The notes: generated by a model not told the origin, from the letters alone. Positions 11,814 to 21,119 are shown, counted from the first letter of the stretch. The stretch: 64,000 nt of DNA from Branchinecta lynchi (GCA_023053575.1 JAKZAP010000022.1:166001-230000); one strand, 5' to 3'. Numbers and translations: made by a program.

Positions 11814-12060
11814 CTCGAAGAGCCTGGGGATGTCGCATTGGCAGCTTTCTGCTTCTGCATCTCGTCCGCATGGAGTTTGGCAGTTTCATTCACCCAATTC
11901 AAAACGTGCTTAGGAGCCAATGGGAGGTTTTGCAGACTGTGATGAGACTCATAGGCCAAACCAACACCACTATCAGCCTCATAGGCGGAGACTTTCCGCT
12001 TGGAGGGGGAGGTAACGGGAGGGATGAGGTTAGGGGGGCGTCGGGTCTCCCGCGAACGGC
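11814..12060 (-). CDS. axin: Axin exon: segment before the DIX region
   Basis: A 247-bp internal exon with acceptor TTTTTTCCTAG before 12060 and donor GTTAGT after 11814. It begins by completing a codon started by the single base left over from exon 33667-33883 and ends two bases into a codon, which exon 6261-6488 completes. The product contains SAYEADSGVGLAYESHHS and, near its end, PKHVLNWVNETAKLHADEM, which corresponds in place and pattern to the conserved KIMQWIxEGE segment between the beta-catenin-binding region and DIX in vertebrate Axin. Recognition rests on position and phase as well as this weak motif. Confidence 0.82.
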
Positions 12061-12234
12061 CTAGGAAAAAAAGCAAAATAAACAACAACGACGATATGAT
12101 CAAACAAGCGGTGAATAAACAGAGTAGCGATAGCATAGGTTCGTAAACAACAACGATATAACCAAACAAGCTGTAAATGAAACAAGGTAGGGGTGGCATT
12201 GGTCTTTCTACACTGTCCGAAGTGTACATACTAA

Positions 12235-12650
12235 GCCACTTTCACATTGACGTGTAGAGCCTTTCAGACTAAGCTATACAACCTCTGCGTTACGGTTTTG
12301 GCGAGGGATCGCAAAGCTTACGCAGACAAATAAAACGCAACGCAACAGCAGAACTAAGTCCTATTCTTGCGTTGCGCCAACGCGTTGCGCATCAGATTTT
12401 CAGTAAAGAAAGTTTTTGAAGAGAAACTGCACCTACTAAAAATGAAGAAAAAGCTGCTAACAACGAATAACAACTTACTAATTGATGAAAAAGCTGAAAA
12501 TCTGGCAGAAGAAAACGAAAAAAGGAAAAAATACGCATCCAGCGTGACATGCTCTCGCGGAGGTGTGAAAGATACGCTACGCTACCTGTACGCAATGCAA
12601 GATAAACGCATAGGCGACGCAACGCAACGACGCGTCAACGTGAAAGCAGC
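12235..12650. mobile_element. MITE-like element with GC...CTTTCAC inverted ends
   Basis: The left end GCCACTTTCACATTGACGTGT and right end ACGCGTCAACGTGAAAGCAGC are inverted copies with three or four changes. The interior is rich in AACGCAACGC/GCGTTGCG and forms further inverted repeats. The 129-codon open frame over it (12367-12756) runs out of the element and is not considered a gene. A target duplication is not clear. It sits 175 bp before the Axin acceptor at 12060. Confidence 0.55.
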
Positions 12651-13014
12651 TTTATGTTGGATATGGAGGATATTCATTTATGTTCCTTTGAAGTGTTATA
12701 TTTTGAGACAAACTGCTTTTACGACCCTTTTAAATGCTTTGTTTCGCATAAGATAACACTTAAAAGGGTCATAACAGATATATTTTCATAACGTTTAACA
12801 CACGGATGCGTAAACATGTGTTAAATGTTAACAAACTTTAAATTCAATGTCATATCAGAAACTGTTAAGATGAATCAACACTAGCATGTTTTGCAGCAAC
12901 GGATATTCTGGCCTGTCTTATGTGTCTCACATTTCCGTACCTTGCAGGGCAATACACCCATGTTGATCCCTTAAAGGCGCCGTCGCACTACTGACTCTTC
13001 AACTTACATAATTT

Positions 13015-13345
13015 TAAAATATTTGAATACTTTAAAACTAGGCTTTCAACAAATAACCCATGGTTTTTACTGTTTTAAGCCTCTTAGGAGACCCGTTGAC
13101 TCGTAGCGAAAACAGGGAAACAATTTACATAACCGGTCTTTCTGATGGAAAAACTTCTCGCAGACAACCGTCGACAACGTGATAAACAACGAAGGTGGCA
13201 AAACACGGCTAGGTAGAAAATCAGCGTGGTTTCGTTACAGGAGTTAGAATGCACCATACGAAATTGGGGTCTCCGGGTTCAGAAACATATGGAGTGATTA
13301 TGGAAGTGAGTGCGTTAGTATATAGGTAAGACAGGTCCTTTAAAG
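13015..13345 (+). repeat. Dispersed repeat E, copy 1
   Basis: Aligns by eye with 40510-40830 through TTTAAAACTAGGCT, TTTTAAGCCT, a GTCGACAACGTGATA/GTCAACAGCGTGACA segment, GGCAAAACACGGC/GGCGAATCACGGC, GAATGCACCATACGAAATT and GGTAAG followed by TTTAAAG. No long frame is kept. Its origin is unknown; it could be a transposon fragment. Confidence 0.6.
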
Positions 13346-14428
13346 GTCAACCGAATACGGCTGAGATACGACAGACTAGTCACCCATCACTTGTACGAAG
13401 ACCAAACGAAAATGTGTTACACCGCTATTCATAGTTGCGTTTTTGCAAACACCATGGTATCTGTTACCACGGTAACTGGATCTGCAATTACTCGTTAATC
13501 AGATACCACGCTTGCTCTGCAAAACCGACAATTGCCAAAATTGCGCTTTTCGAAGTTATCCCAAAGGGAAAACTGATATCCAGTCACATCACTAAGTGCC
13601 AAAACTTCTTTCTCACCAATTTGACAAATCCAAAGGCGTCTTCTCGGCGTTCCCCTAGGACTCCACTTGAGGAGTCACCGCGTTTTTCTTTGTCCCGGGA
13701 ACTCACTCCCAGTATTCTCGCGATTCCCCAAGGAACGGGGAATGCTCCGATTATTAGCACCGTCATCAAAAAGAAATCACTTTCAGATTCAGAGGGGAAT
13801 CAATTTTTGCTGATGTTGGTGCAATGTAAAATTAACCAAAACAATCAGAATACACAAAACCAAAAACAAAGTGGATCCAGACTAATTTCGTTAATTGCAT
13901 ATTTTTTTTTTAGAACTAACGCCATTTTGGAAGCATTCCCCGTGTTTTCCGTACGCTGGGTCCGCGTGGAGTGACTCCCTCTATTCTCGCCGATCCCTTC
14001 AATTCCCCGAGGAGTCCTTGGGGAACGGCGAGAATACGCCTCTACGCTCTATTGTTGGTGATGATGAAAGTGAGATGACGTTTTCAGATACCACGAATTA
14101 TGAAACAAGTGGGTGTCGGGATATAGTTAATGAAATCCGACAAACAACTCTTGCATCCTTCATTATCAGGAATTTTGCTACTATTGTTTGAAATGTCCAC
14201 AGAAAACTGCCCGAAACGGCGTACGCGCGTCTGTCGCCCTCTCATTGGCTTATTCGTCTGTTTGACGCTTAAGTAGATTTTGTTTGTATGTCTTGTGTTT
14301 TGCCTAATTATGTCTTCATATATTCTTTTGTACTCCACTGTTTTCGTCTTGTACGATTTGTGGGTTATTATTATTAATATAATCCCAAGTAAAGTCCGTG
14401 AAGCGCCGTACCTTGCTGCATTCAAGAC
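13346..14428. other. Intron stretch with GC-rich inverted phrases
   Basis: No gene recognised. Two blocks (about 13650-13750 and 13930-14050) share phrases such as TATTCTCGC, CCCCGAGGAGTC/CACTTGAGGAGTC and AACGGGGA in partly inverted order, suggesting a decayed inverted-repeat element. The open frame 13435-13974 lies over it and is not supported as a gene. Confidence 0.35.
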
Positions 14429-14434
14429 CAGAGT

Positions 14435-15068
14435 AGTAGTTATATAAAGGGGGTTCTGGCCCACCCTTCCCCCAATTTCAAAACCCCATTTTAACATCAA
14501 TTTCTTAAATTTTAACATCCTTTTTACCAAATTACCCCCCCTTTTTAAGAACATTTTTATTTTCTTACTTCCAAAATAAAGGATACAAGAAATGAGAAAT
14601 ATTACCCTTTACTACATATAAAATACTACAATATACACTACTTTTTTTTTTTTTACATTTTTCATTTTTTATTCAAATATTACTGAGTAAACAGTTCTAA
14701 ATCCACATATGTTTCTTTGTTCTTGTTTTCGCGTACAATCGGTTGCAAAACCAGATTTTTCTTTAAAAGTAATTCGTTAGCAATGGCATTATATTTCTGT
14801 GTTATAAACAAATCACAGGGTTTGTTATTATGATTAATGACCACAACCAACTTATCACCATATTTTGTCTTAGCAATTCTCATTTTAACGATAGTATATT
14901 TCAGTCCTAGAACTAGTTCTTCTTTCCTGATTGTCTCATTGTATTTATTCATTCTGATTGTATTCAAGACTTCCTTTGTGGACTACATTTATTAGGGGAT
15001 GATTTTATTAAATAAAAATCCAGACTCACAAACTCACATACATATTTTTATTGATAATATCTAACGTA
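14435..15068. repeat. Polinton left terminal inverted repeat
   Basis: 634 bp inverted relative to 31114-31693 plus 29394-29432 plus 27455-27470, the right copy being split by two insertions. In the outer 580 bp I find two differences: a T run of 13 versus 14 at about 14642-14654, and a G/T change in codon 2 of the TIR gene. The inner end takes in the last dozen codons of the capsid gene. Past 15068 the two sides diverge at once. Confidence 0.93.
14680..14952 (-). CDS. Polinton TIR-encoded small protein, left copy (5' end broken)
   Basis: Same protein as 31139-31447, with conserved YTIVKMRIAKTKYGDKLVVV. In this copy the start matching the right-hand gene is followed at once by a TAG (ATG TAG where the other copy has ATG GAG), so translation could begin only at the next in-frame ATG (14950-14952), dropping about 12 residues. 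The residues after that are identical to the right copy. It reads toward the element's end. The beta-rich KTKYG...VVV pattern resembles small OB-fold-like proteins, but I do not claim a function. Confidence 0.6.
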   Translation of the reverse strand: MNKYNETIRKEELVLGLKYTIVKMRIAKTKYGDKLVVVINHNNKPCDLFITQKYNAIANELLLKKNLVLQPIVRENKNKETYVDLELFTQ

Positions 15069-16390
15069 GCTTTTCTTTCATAATATATAACACAGTAAAC
15101 ATTATATGGTACGGGTTGATTATCTTTCAACGTTAAACTTATTTCAATATCAGCAGTTGTTCCATTATAAATATTTGACTCGTGTTTGGAAACATCGAAA
15201 CAGAATAGTGGATATACTTCTTTAAATTCTTCTATACTAACAACACTACCAGTATCAAATGCTAATTGTTTATAACCCAAATGTATGAACCTATTGTAAA
15301 GATTTGAGTATTTACATTTATCATCGCTAAAATTACATTTAAGTGGTTCTTCAGGATATTTATCCCCATTAATTCTAAGTTCTATGTCTGTTAAATTCAT
15401 ATGATCAAACACCATATTATTCATTAATTGATTGTTATGCTTTTCATTTTTCTGTAGCATCACAACTACTTTTGTTGGATTGTTTCTCTCAGAAATAACT
15501 TTCCAAGTGTGTTCCTTATTTTGACTAACATCGCTTTTATAAGTATTACATGCTTCCCACATCAGATTATGCTTTTTATCCTTAGCAAGACCCTTTTCTA
15601 ATTCACTCATCATTTCGATACTAGGAGCTACAATAGGAATCTTCCAGGATAAATACTCGATTACTACTTTGAAATTAGTATTTCCATTTCTTATAATCAT
15701 GTTGTTATCATCATTTCTTCTTAGAAATAATTTATGCGATGCACCTCTGAAGAATCGTTTGTTTCCTTTCAGAAATCCAAACAATTCTGATAATGGTAAA
15801 TACATATTTACTAATTTACTGCTCTTTGTTCTGTTATATCTTTTTTCAAATCCTTTATTATAATTATTATTATTTCTCAAACTGACTGTTCCACCCCCTG
15901 CTGCAGCCCCTGCTACTACTGGAGTTGCAGTAAACGAAGCAATAACAGGATTAATTTCTTTTCCTTGATTATAATCCTTATACCAGAAATGATTTCTTGC
16001 TGCACTTCTAGAATAATCATCAGAGTATTCAATCAACTTTGTAACGGTAGTTGTAATACCAACATGATTAATTTTTTCAACCGATTCATCGTTTATTACA
16101 TATTCAGCGGTACTGAATAAATTAAATCCATTGTTCGTCAAAGTAGCAATATCGGTTGCAGCTATATTATCTCCATTTTCTTTCACTATTCTTACACTAA
16201 CATCAAGATAACTTTCACTTGGATAAAACCAGGAATCTAATTTCTTCGTTACGAATTCAAACTCTGATTTATTAGATACATTCACATCTGTTTCTCGAAT
16301 TTCTTTAAATTCGTATTTTACCACTGTATCATCCACAAGCGGTTCGTCAAAAATGTTCCATTGCGGACTGATAACTTTATTTACTGCCAT
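15026..16390 (-). CDS. MCP: Polinton major capsid protein (double jelly-roll)
   Basis: 454 codons from ATG in context TTATATAAATG. Established: Polinton capsid genes encode double jelly-roll proteins building pseudo-hexagonal capsomers. Seen: N-terminal SPQWNIFDEPLVDDTVVKYE, then YPSESYLDVSVRIV, LTNNGFNLFSTAEYVIND (the surface strand pattern found in this family), NHVGITTTVTKLIEYSDDY, and a second domain ending in DIEISLTLKDNQPVPYNVYCVIYYER. A Gly/Ala-rich loop (VVAGAAAGGG) with NNNNYN follows near residues 155-175. It is somewhat shorter than many relatives. The last dozen codons lie in the TIR, so a remnant of the 3' end also exists at the other end of the element. The frame is intact. Confidence 0.88.
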   Translation of the reverse strand: MAVNKVISPQWNIFDEPLVDDTVVKYEFKEIRETDVNVSNKSEFEFVTKKLDSWFYPSESYLDVSVRIVKENGDNIAATDIATLTNNGFNLFSTAEYVINDESVEKINHVGITTTVTKLIEYSDDYSRSAARNHFWYKDYNQGKEINPVIASFTATPVVAGAAAGGGTVSLRNNNNYNKGFEKRYNRTKSSKLVNMYLPLSELFGFLKGNKRFFRGASHKLFLRRNDDNNMIIRNGNTNFKVVIEYLSWKIPIVAPSIEMMSELEKGLAKDKKHNLMWEACNTYKSDVSQNKEHTWKVISERNNPTKVVVMLQKNEKHNNQLMNNMVFDHMNLTDIELRINGDKYPEEPLKCNFSDDKCKYSNLYNRFIHLGYKQLAFDTGSVVSIEEFKEVYPLFCFDVSKHESNIYNGTTADIEISLTLKDNQPVPYNVYCVIYYERKATLDIINKNMYVSL

Positions 16391-16420
16391 TTATATAAGA
16401 AAGAAATTATTAAATAAAAC

Positions 16421-16777
16421 TTATTTCAGAATCTTTAATCCATTTCCAGTCATTAACGTTTTGATCAAGTCCTGACTTCTTTGATTTAAAATCCTTTTAT
16501 TTGTACCGATAAGATCCTTCATCGATTTTTTGTTTCCAATTACATCAATGAGTTCCTTCTTGTTTACATCGATCAGATCTTTCCCATATTCTATTGCTCT
16601 GTTTTTCAACAACTCAAATCTCGGTTTAATAATATTATTATACATTGACATAGCCCCATCTTTTATTTGTTTTGCTGACGTTTGAAATAACTGGGAATTA
16701 ACAATGTTTTTGAATACACTACCGATTCCACTTCCATACTGCTTTTTATAAAGTAATCGCTTATTATTAATCAACAT
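16421..16777 (-). CDS. Polinton small capsid-associated protein with N-terminal GSGIG motif
   Basis: 118 codons, start context CCTATAAATG, 31 bp upstream of the capsid gene. The N-terminal LLYKKQYGSGIGSVFKNIV resembles the short basic/Gly-rich starts of Polinton and adenovirus-type minor core/cement proteins (pVI/pX-like). The rest is a Lys-rich helical region with a repeated DLIxxNK pattern (KDLIDVNKKELIDVIGNKK, DLIGTNKR). It is placed between the two capsid genes, as usual for such proteins. A role in capsid or genome binding is inference. Confidence 0.6.
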   Translation of the reverse strand: MLINNKRLLYKKQYGSGIGSVFKNIVNSQLFQTSAKQIKDGAMSMYNNIIKPRFELLKNRAIEYGKDLIDVNKKELIDVIGNKKSMKDLIGTNKRILNQRSQDLIKTLMTGNGLKILK

Positions 16778-16809
16778 TTATAGGTAAATAATTTTATTTC
16801 ACTAATCCT

Positions 16810-17532
16810 TTAAGCTTTTCTTAAATGCAGCACGTATCCAACGTTATCACCATTCAAATCGATAGGTCTTCCCAACTGATCAGTAATTGTCATTCTCAAG
16901 GAGTAAATAAAGTCTTTTGTATTAATAGGAAGGTAGATTAATTGTCTAGGATTCTCAACAATTTGACAACCCGGTTCTGTATTAGGAACAAATGTCCAAA
17001 TGACATCTGATTTACTTTTGTTTACGATAGAACTGTTTACGAGAGAGCAGTGAATTTGAATTTTATCAACGCTTCTTGTTATATTCGGAAGCTTTGTACC
17101 TTCATTGATTTTCTTAGATATCTCACTATCCTTCTCAAATCCTAAAATCTGACACAAGTCACTATTAAATCTAAACATATATTTTTCTTGTAATAGTATG
17201 ACAAATCTCATAGATGCTGGATTGGATGAAATTACAATAGGACATTTATCTTTTGGGGTATCAAAATACTGACACAAAAAATAATTCAAACAATCATCGT
17301 TATACATCCCATTAGGAATAGTAACATTCATCCATTCTGTTGCATTATTATCTTCATCTTTCCTGTATTGAAATGTATTATTTCCAAATTTATCACTTAT
17401 ATTATGCCACGAATACCACAAAGTACACTGATTCAAACCTATTTCATAATCCCAATTACGATTCAATTCGATTGGTTGACTAAATGTTATATCAATGATA
17501 CTTTCATTACCTTCAATGTTTAACAACACCAT
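16810..17532 (-). CDS. Polinton minor capsid (penton-like, single jelly-roll) protein
   Basis: 240 codons from ATG in CTAATAAATGG. Seen: N-terminal EIGLNQCTLWYSWHNIS, IPNGMYNDDCLNYFLCQYF, CQILGF, WTFVPNTEPGCQIVENPRQL and a C-terminus SLRMTITDQLGRPIDLNGD then GYVLHLRK. This ITDQ.GRPIDLNG ending is the signature I know from Polinton minor capsid proteins that occupy the fivefold vertices. Intact frame; it ends 33 bp before the next gene. Confidence 0.85.
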   Translation of the reverse strand: MVLLNIEGNESIIDITFSQPIELNRNWDYEIGLNQCTLWYSWHNISDKFGNNTFQYRKDEDNNATEWMNVTIPNGMYNDDCLNYFLCQYFDTPKDKCPIVISSNPASMRFVILLQEKYMFRFNSDLCQILGFEKDSEISKKINEGTKLPNITRSVDKIQIHCSLVNSSIVNKSKSDVIWTFVPNTEPGCQIVENPRQLIYLPINTKDFIYSLRMTITDQLGRPIDLNGDNVGYVLHLRKA

Positions 17533-17535
17533 TTA

Positions 17536-18276
17536 TTAGAAATATTTTTTATATATTGAATTGTAATTTCTCTTCGTAAGAAATTTATTTCGCATTAACG
17601 AATCCAAAATATCAATAGCTTCATTTCTCACCTTGTCAGATGTATTTCCGTTTACTCTGCTACCTATCAAAGTGTATAATTTTGAAATCATTTCATCACA
17701 GTTCATAAATATTCCAGTTCCTTTTTGTTGAACTAAAAATGGGGAATTAGTTCGAATGCTGGTTAACCTCTCCTTGTATTCTCTTATAAATTCAAGGATT
17801 TCATCATAGCTAGAGTAACCTTTACCTTTTTTCCCGCCATAACTTTGACTTAGAGATGTCAAACGTTCTAGAGCCTCATCTATATCCGTATGATTCTTAA
17901 TGTAATACGTAGGCATTTTAAAATAAGTATCAGTGCCACCCCGCGATTCTACATGTTTTAAATTAATCTGATTTAACAACTCTTGGGTAATATCTTTATT
18001 CATATCAACGGATAGTGGTCCTAAATCGGGAGAAGGTTCTAAAGCGGGTGCTCGACTCACTTCCTCTGAATTTGGAATCTGTAAAGCTGTTTTAAATGTA
18101 TCACCTAATCTGATAAACCGTCTTCTTGAATTATTATCACCTTCCTGTAGTTTATTAATTATCGTTTCAGCGTTCTCTTGTAATTTTTTGATGGTGTCTT
18201 TAGTGTTTTCTTTTTGTGCTATAATAACTGGAGCGTTTAACTCTGAAGCATATTCCCGAAATCCTGCCTTCTCCAT
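17536..18276 (-). CDS. Polinton structural/coiled-coil protein (interrupted 5' end)
   Basis: 246 codons from the first ATG after a stop. N-terminal coiled-coil-like region (NTKDTIKKLQENAETIINKL) and a C-terminal block KGTGIFMNCDEMISKLYTLIGSRVNGN...NYNSIYKKYF that recurs in many invertebrate Polintons next to the penton gene. The element's typical start context (GTATATAAATG) lies further upstream at 18360 in the same frame, but a TAA at 18307-18309 cuts the first 17 codons from the rest. So either the product is shortened or the gene is a nonsense allele. Function unknown, probably virion assembly. Confidence 0.6.
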   Translation of the reverse strand: MEKAGFREYASELNAPVIIAQKENTKDTIKKLQENAETIINKLQEGDNNSRRRFIRLGDTFKTALQIPNSEEVSRAPALEPSPDLGPLSVDMNKDITQELLNQINLKHVESRGGTDTYFKMPTYYIKNHTDIDEALERLTSLSQSYGGKKGKGYSSYDEILEFIREYKERLTSIRTNSPFLVQQKGTGIFMNCDEMISKLYTLIGSRVNGNTSDKVRNEAIDILDSLMRNKFLTKRNYNSIYKKYF

Positions 18277-18306
18277 CTCATTTTGTTGAACCTTTCTTCT
18301 CTGAAC

Positions 18307-18360
18307 TTATCTGTTCTTCACTATATCTGATAACATATCACTCAAGCGTCTTGAATCCAT
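18307..18360 (-). pseudogene. Isolated 5' end of the structural gene, ended by TAA
   Basis: An ATG at 18358-18360 with the element's standard upstream context opens a 17-codon frame that stops at 18307-18309. The same frame continues open into 17536-18276. The context match is the reason to think this was the original start. Confidence 0.6.
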
Positions 18361-18376
18361 TTATATACAAGTAATT

Positions 18377-19255
18377 TTATTTCATAATAAATTTTGAAAG
18401 TTCTTTTTCATAAAACCCTCCTTGAATTAATTCCCCACTTTTGTCAGATATTTCATAAGTAATGGGAATGGTAGGTCTGATGGTTGCTATCTGAAATACT
18501 TCATCCGTATAATTAGGTAAATATCCTTTATCGAAAATACTTTTTTCTTTTTTAATTCTGACTAAATCCCCTACTTTGACGTTTCCTGTGATTTTGTAGT
18601 CATCTACTGGAGGAAACAGAGCACTAAAAACCTTTTTCTGATTAACCTTTTTACTAGCATCAACTGGTTTCATTTGTATTGAACGGTGGTACGAGTTATT
18701 ATAATTACTCACAAATAAAGGTAAAATATCAATCCAATTAGTAGTGTTATTGTGAGTGAAATATTTCCATAACTTTTCTTTAAGCGTTCTGTTGAATCGT
18801 TCTACAATTTGCGCTTTCAATTCGCTTTCAGATGCAAACCAGTGTATGCCGTTATTTTTCAAAAAAGTTTGAACATTTCTCATCACAAATTCTTTACCTT
18901 TATCAGTTTGTAGTTTCTTAGGAATTCTTTCTTTAAATATAACACTGAATGCTTTTATTATTTCAGCACCCGTTTTGTCTTTTAGAGGGATACACCAAGC
19001 ATATTTACTAAAGCAATCAATAACAGTTAAAATGTAATTTGTTTTATTATTTTCTTTTTTATATTTCTGCATGTCAACTAAATCAGCTTGCCATTGCTCA
19101 TCAACATAGTGAACATACACTCGCCTCCTTTCAAAGTTATGATAGGAAGGTTTGTGTAACGTATACACATTCTCATTTTGCAACACATTTTTTATTTTAT
19201 CCTTGGAAACCTTAACACCATTTTCTTTTAATTTTTCTGTAAATATCATCCACAC
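18377..19255 (-). pseudogene. INT: Polinton retroviral-type integrase, 5' end frameshifted
   Basis: 292 open codons but no ATG at the expected place. Established: Polinton integrases are DDE enzymes that insert element DNA into the host. Seen: YTLHKP, then WQADLVDMQ (first catalytic Asp), IDCFSKYAW, LQTDKGKEF (second Asp) and VERFNRTLK, whose Glu lies 33 residues later by my count, then a C-terminal SH3-like region with VRIKKEKSIFDKGYLPNYT and FYEKEL. No chromodomain. The N-terminal part (about 19256-19310, containing YYSNYSGVDDIY) is in another frame, with no start codon of its own. The zinc-ribbon ORF upstream returns to the integrase frame. I read this as two opposing frame changes in a once longer gene. 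Confidence 0.85.
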
Positions 19256-19279
19256 CTGAATAATTAGAATAATACGTCT

Positions 19280-19447
19280 TTAAAATATCTGTTTCTGCGT
19301 TGAGGTTTTTTTTAAAAAGCGATTTTTCCTCGATCCGCAAATAACACAATTCCCTTTCAGCATTGGAACATTATTTTTTTGTGACACTGCCTTAAACATT
19401 GATTCAGTGTCAGTGCTCTTTTTACATTTCATACAATAAATCTCCAT
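19280..19447 (-). CDS. Small zinc-ribbon ORF upstream of integrase
   Basis: 55 codons from ATG in TTCTAATAAATGG. It has two CxxC pairs, YCMKC near the start and CVICG near residue 34, the pattern of the DUF5679-like zinc ribbons seen in Polintons and related viruses (YCVKC...KGxCxxCG). It ends at a TAA just after an A8 run. The sequence beyond the run, in the neighbouring frame, reads as integrase N-terminus. It may therefore be the first domain of a broken zinc-ribbon/integrase fusion, or a separate gene. Confidence 0.6.
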   Translation of the reverse strand: MEIYCMKCKKSTDTESMFKAVSQKNNVPMLKGNCVICGSRKNRFLKKTSTQKQIF

Positions 19448-19478
19448 TTATTAGAAAACAATTTTTATAAACGAAAAG

Positions 19479-19811
19479 CTACCAACCCTTCATTTTCCGC
19501 TGGATGTAGGAAATGCAGTGAAAACCACAGTTTAATTCATCTATATTTTGAACAGCAAGATTTTCATAAGCTATTTTTTTCTTTGAAGTTTTTAGATATT
19601 TAACTATTTCTTTTCCTGGAGGAATACCGAAAGAATCGAAAAATTCGACATGGGGATATTCAGGTAGATTACAATAGGCAACCCAATGTGTTCCAGGCAT
19701 TCCACGTTTGTCATAGTTGATTACACCACATTCCGAATCGTTTATATGTTTGGGTAGCGTATCTAAAGAGAACACACCTCTAAACTGTGGTATACTCCCT
19801 AATGCATCCAT
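19479..19811 (-). pseudogene. PRO: Polinton adenain-like maturation cysteine protease, broken at both ends
   Basis: 110 codons. Established: adenain-family proteases cleave capsid precursors in Polintons and adenoviruses. Seen: FRGVFSLDTLP, then the His block GTHWVAYC, the acidic block EFFDSFGIPP, and the Cys block NCGFHCISY. The matching frame extends 5' of the first ATG (with LTNFDI, usual just before this domain) back to a TAG, without a start codon. It overlaps the end of ORF 19835-20392 in another frame. The C-terminus stops soon after the catalytic Cys, earlier than usual. Probably once continuous with the leader ORF upstream. Confidence 0.8.
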
Positions 19812-19834
19812 AATATCAAAATTGGTTAGAGGTC

Positions 19835-20392
19835 CTACTTTACTTTTGCTTCTTTTTTGATGTCCCCGTTTTTTGACTTCCTAGGCCTTCCACGTACCCC
19901 ATTACCCACAACTTTTTGTGTTCCAGGAAGTTTAAGCGCTCCACCTATGTTGACATCATCGGTTTCCTTCCCACGTACGCCATTACCCACAACTTTTTGT
20001 GTTCCAGGAAGTTTTAGCGCTCCACCTGTGTTGGTCATTTTATCCATAATTTTCTTACCAGCGAATGTACCCAAAGCAGCAGCACCACTTGTTAAAGCTG
20101 CCTTACCAAGGGTAATTGCTAGCGGTATTAAAAATGGAAGTAATCCACCCTTTTGAATCGCTTCTTTCATCTGTTTGTATGATACATCAATATCACAACC
20201 CTTATTATTCATTTTACATGTTTCAATTTTATCAATTTGTCGTTTACTTAAAAGTAACTTAACTGGTTCTCGTTCATTTTGTCTACTATGACTAACACGT
20301 ATCTGACATTTTTGTTTAGCACCAAAACATTTCTTCAGCTTTCCTTTCTGAAGCTTTGATAAATAAACTGTATACTCCATTGTTTCAACCAT
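19835..20392 (-). CDS. Polinton hydrophobic leader/minor capsid ORF preceding the protease
   Basis: 185 codons from ATG in CCCTAATAAATGG. The N-terminal half is basic and Lys-rich (VYLSKLQKGKLKKCFG, LLLSKRQIDKI), followed by a hydrophobic segment GGLLPFLIPLAITLGKAAL and Ala/Gly residues, then two near-identical copies of GGALKLPGTQKVVGNGVRG. Related invertebrate Polintons often carry this kind of protein fused to the protease. Here the protease reading continues one frame away, so the end KKEAKVK is probably an artefact of a frameshift. A membrane or capsid role is inference. Confidence 0.6.
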   Translation of the reverse strand: MVETMEYTVYLSKLQKGKLKKCFGAKQKCQIRVSHSRQNEREPVKLLLSKRQIDKIETCKMNNKGCDIDVSYKQMKEAIQKGGLLPFLIPLAITLGKAALTSGAAALGTFAGKKIMDKMTNTGGALKLPGTQKVVGNGVRGKETDDVNIGGALKLPGTQKVVGNGVRGRPRKSKNGDIKKEAKVK

Positions 20393-20422
20393 TTATTAGG
20401 GAATAAATTTATCTTATAAAAT

Positions 20423-21037
20423 TTATTTACCAGCCATCATTTTTTCTATTCTGGTAACGAATGGTTTGTCAACAGGTTTTAGCTCTAGCTCTAGAAGCCT
20501 TTTTAAAATATTTACTACTGCTCTTTCAATATTATCGATACGAGTTTTTTGACCAGCAATCTTTCCTTCAATTATACCGTTATGGGTGTGTTGCCCCAGA
20601 AGCTTTTTGTCATAATCTAAAAGATTCATAGTTAACGTTGCTAAATTAACAGCATCATTTTTGTTTCTAGGGTTTTGAACATTTGTTATCAACTTGTTTT
20701 CAGCGTTAATCTCTTTATCATTAACTCGAACTATTTCTTTTACAAATAACCCTTTATCTTTGTTCCTTACCAACGAATTATCAGGAGAATCATCTATCGC
20801 AGTTAATCTGTTGATATCTTCGCTAAAGTATTGGTTGGCTTGCACTTGTCCTGCAGTCATTTGTTCTTTCAATTGATTCATAATCACAGTCATAGATCTT
20901 AAGCTAATAGCATCCTTGTCTGCCTTGGCATCACCTAAATTTATAATTCGTCTATCATGTAGGTTAATGTTACCATTTTCGTCAGTAACTTTCGATTCGT
21001 TACTAACCTTTTTTCCAACACTACCAAATTTATTCAT
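20423..21037 (-). CDS. Polinton fibre-like protein
   Basis: 204 codons from ATG in CTATAATAAATG. Two repeats of a phage/adeno-type shaft motif are visible: LHDRRIINLGDAKADKDAISL near residue 26 and NKLITNVQNPRNKNDAVNL near residue 113 (general form rxIxNlxxPxxxxDAvnl). The C-terminal helix-rich tail contains RIDNIERAVVNIL. Such motifs build trimeric shafts, so a surface fibre is a reasonable inference. Frame intact. It lies directly after the ATPase gene. Confidence 0.65.
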   Translation of the reverse strand: MNKFGSVGKKVSNESKVTDENGNINLHDRRIINLGDAKADKDAISLRSMTVIMNQLKEQMTAGQVQANQYFSEDINRLTAIDDSPDNSLVRNKDKGLFVKEIVRVNDKEINAENKLITNVQNPRNKNDAVNLATLTMNLLDYDKKLLGQHTHNGIIEGKIAGQKTRIDNIERAVVNILKRLLELELKPVDKPFVTRIEKMMAGK

Positions 21038-21053
21038 TTATTATAGAAATAAA

Positions 21054-21119
21054 TTATCCGGTAAATTTTTCAAAGTTTTTCCTGTACTTAAGGGTTTTAT
21101 CTTTTATTTTTAAATCTAT
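21054..21119 (-). pseudogene. 3' end of the ATPase gene beyond an in-frame TAG
   Basis: After the TAG at 21120-21122 the ATPase frame stays open for about 21 codons to a TAA at 21054-21056. The downstream peptide is basic and resembles the usual ATPase tail, which suggests the TAG is a new mutation rather than the ancestral stop. Confidence 0.55.

Noticed and set aside
12367..12756. 129-codon lysine-rich open frame
   Set aside because: More than half lies inside a MITE-like inverted-repeat element and the rest has no motif.
13435..13974. 179-codon open frame
   Set aside because: Overlaps GC-rich inverted phrases of a decayed repeat; no domain, no splice-consistent edges with the Axin chain, opposite strand.
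14084..14554. 156-codon minus-strand frame crossing the left Polinton end, and its partner at 31574-31789
   Set aside because: The first part is the TIR reading outward and the remainder host flank; the shared N-terminal peptide is due to TIR identity and it crosses the insertion junction.
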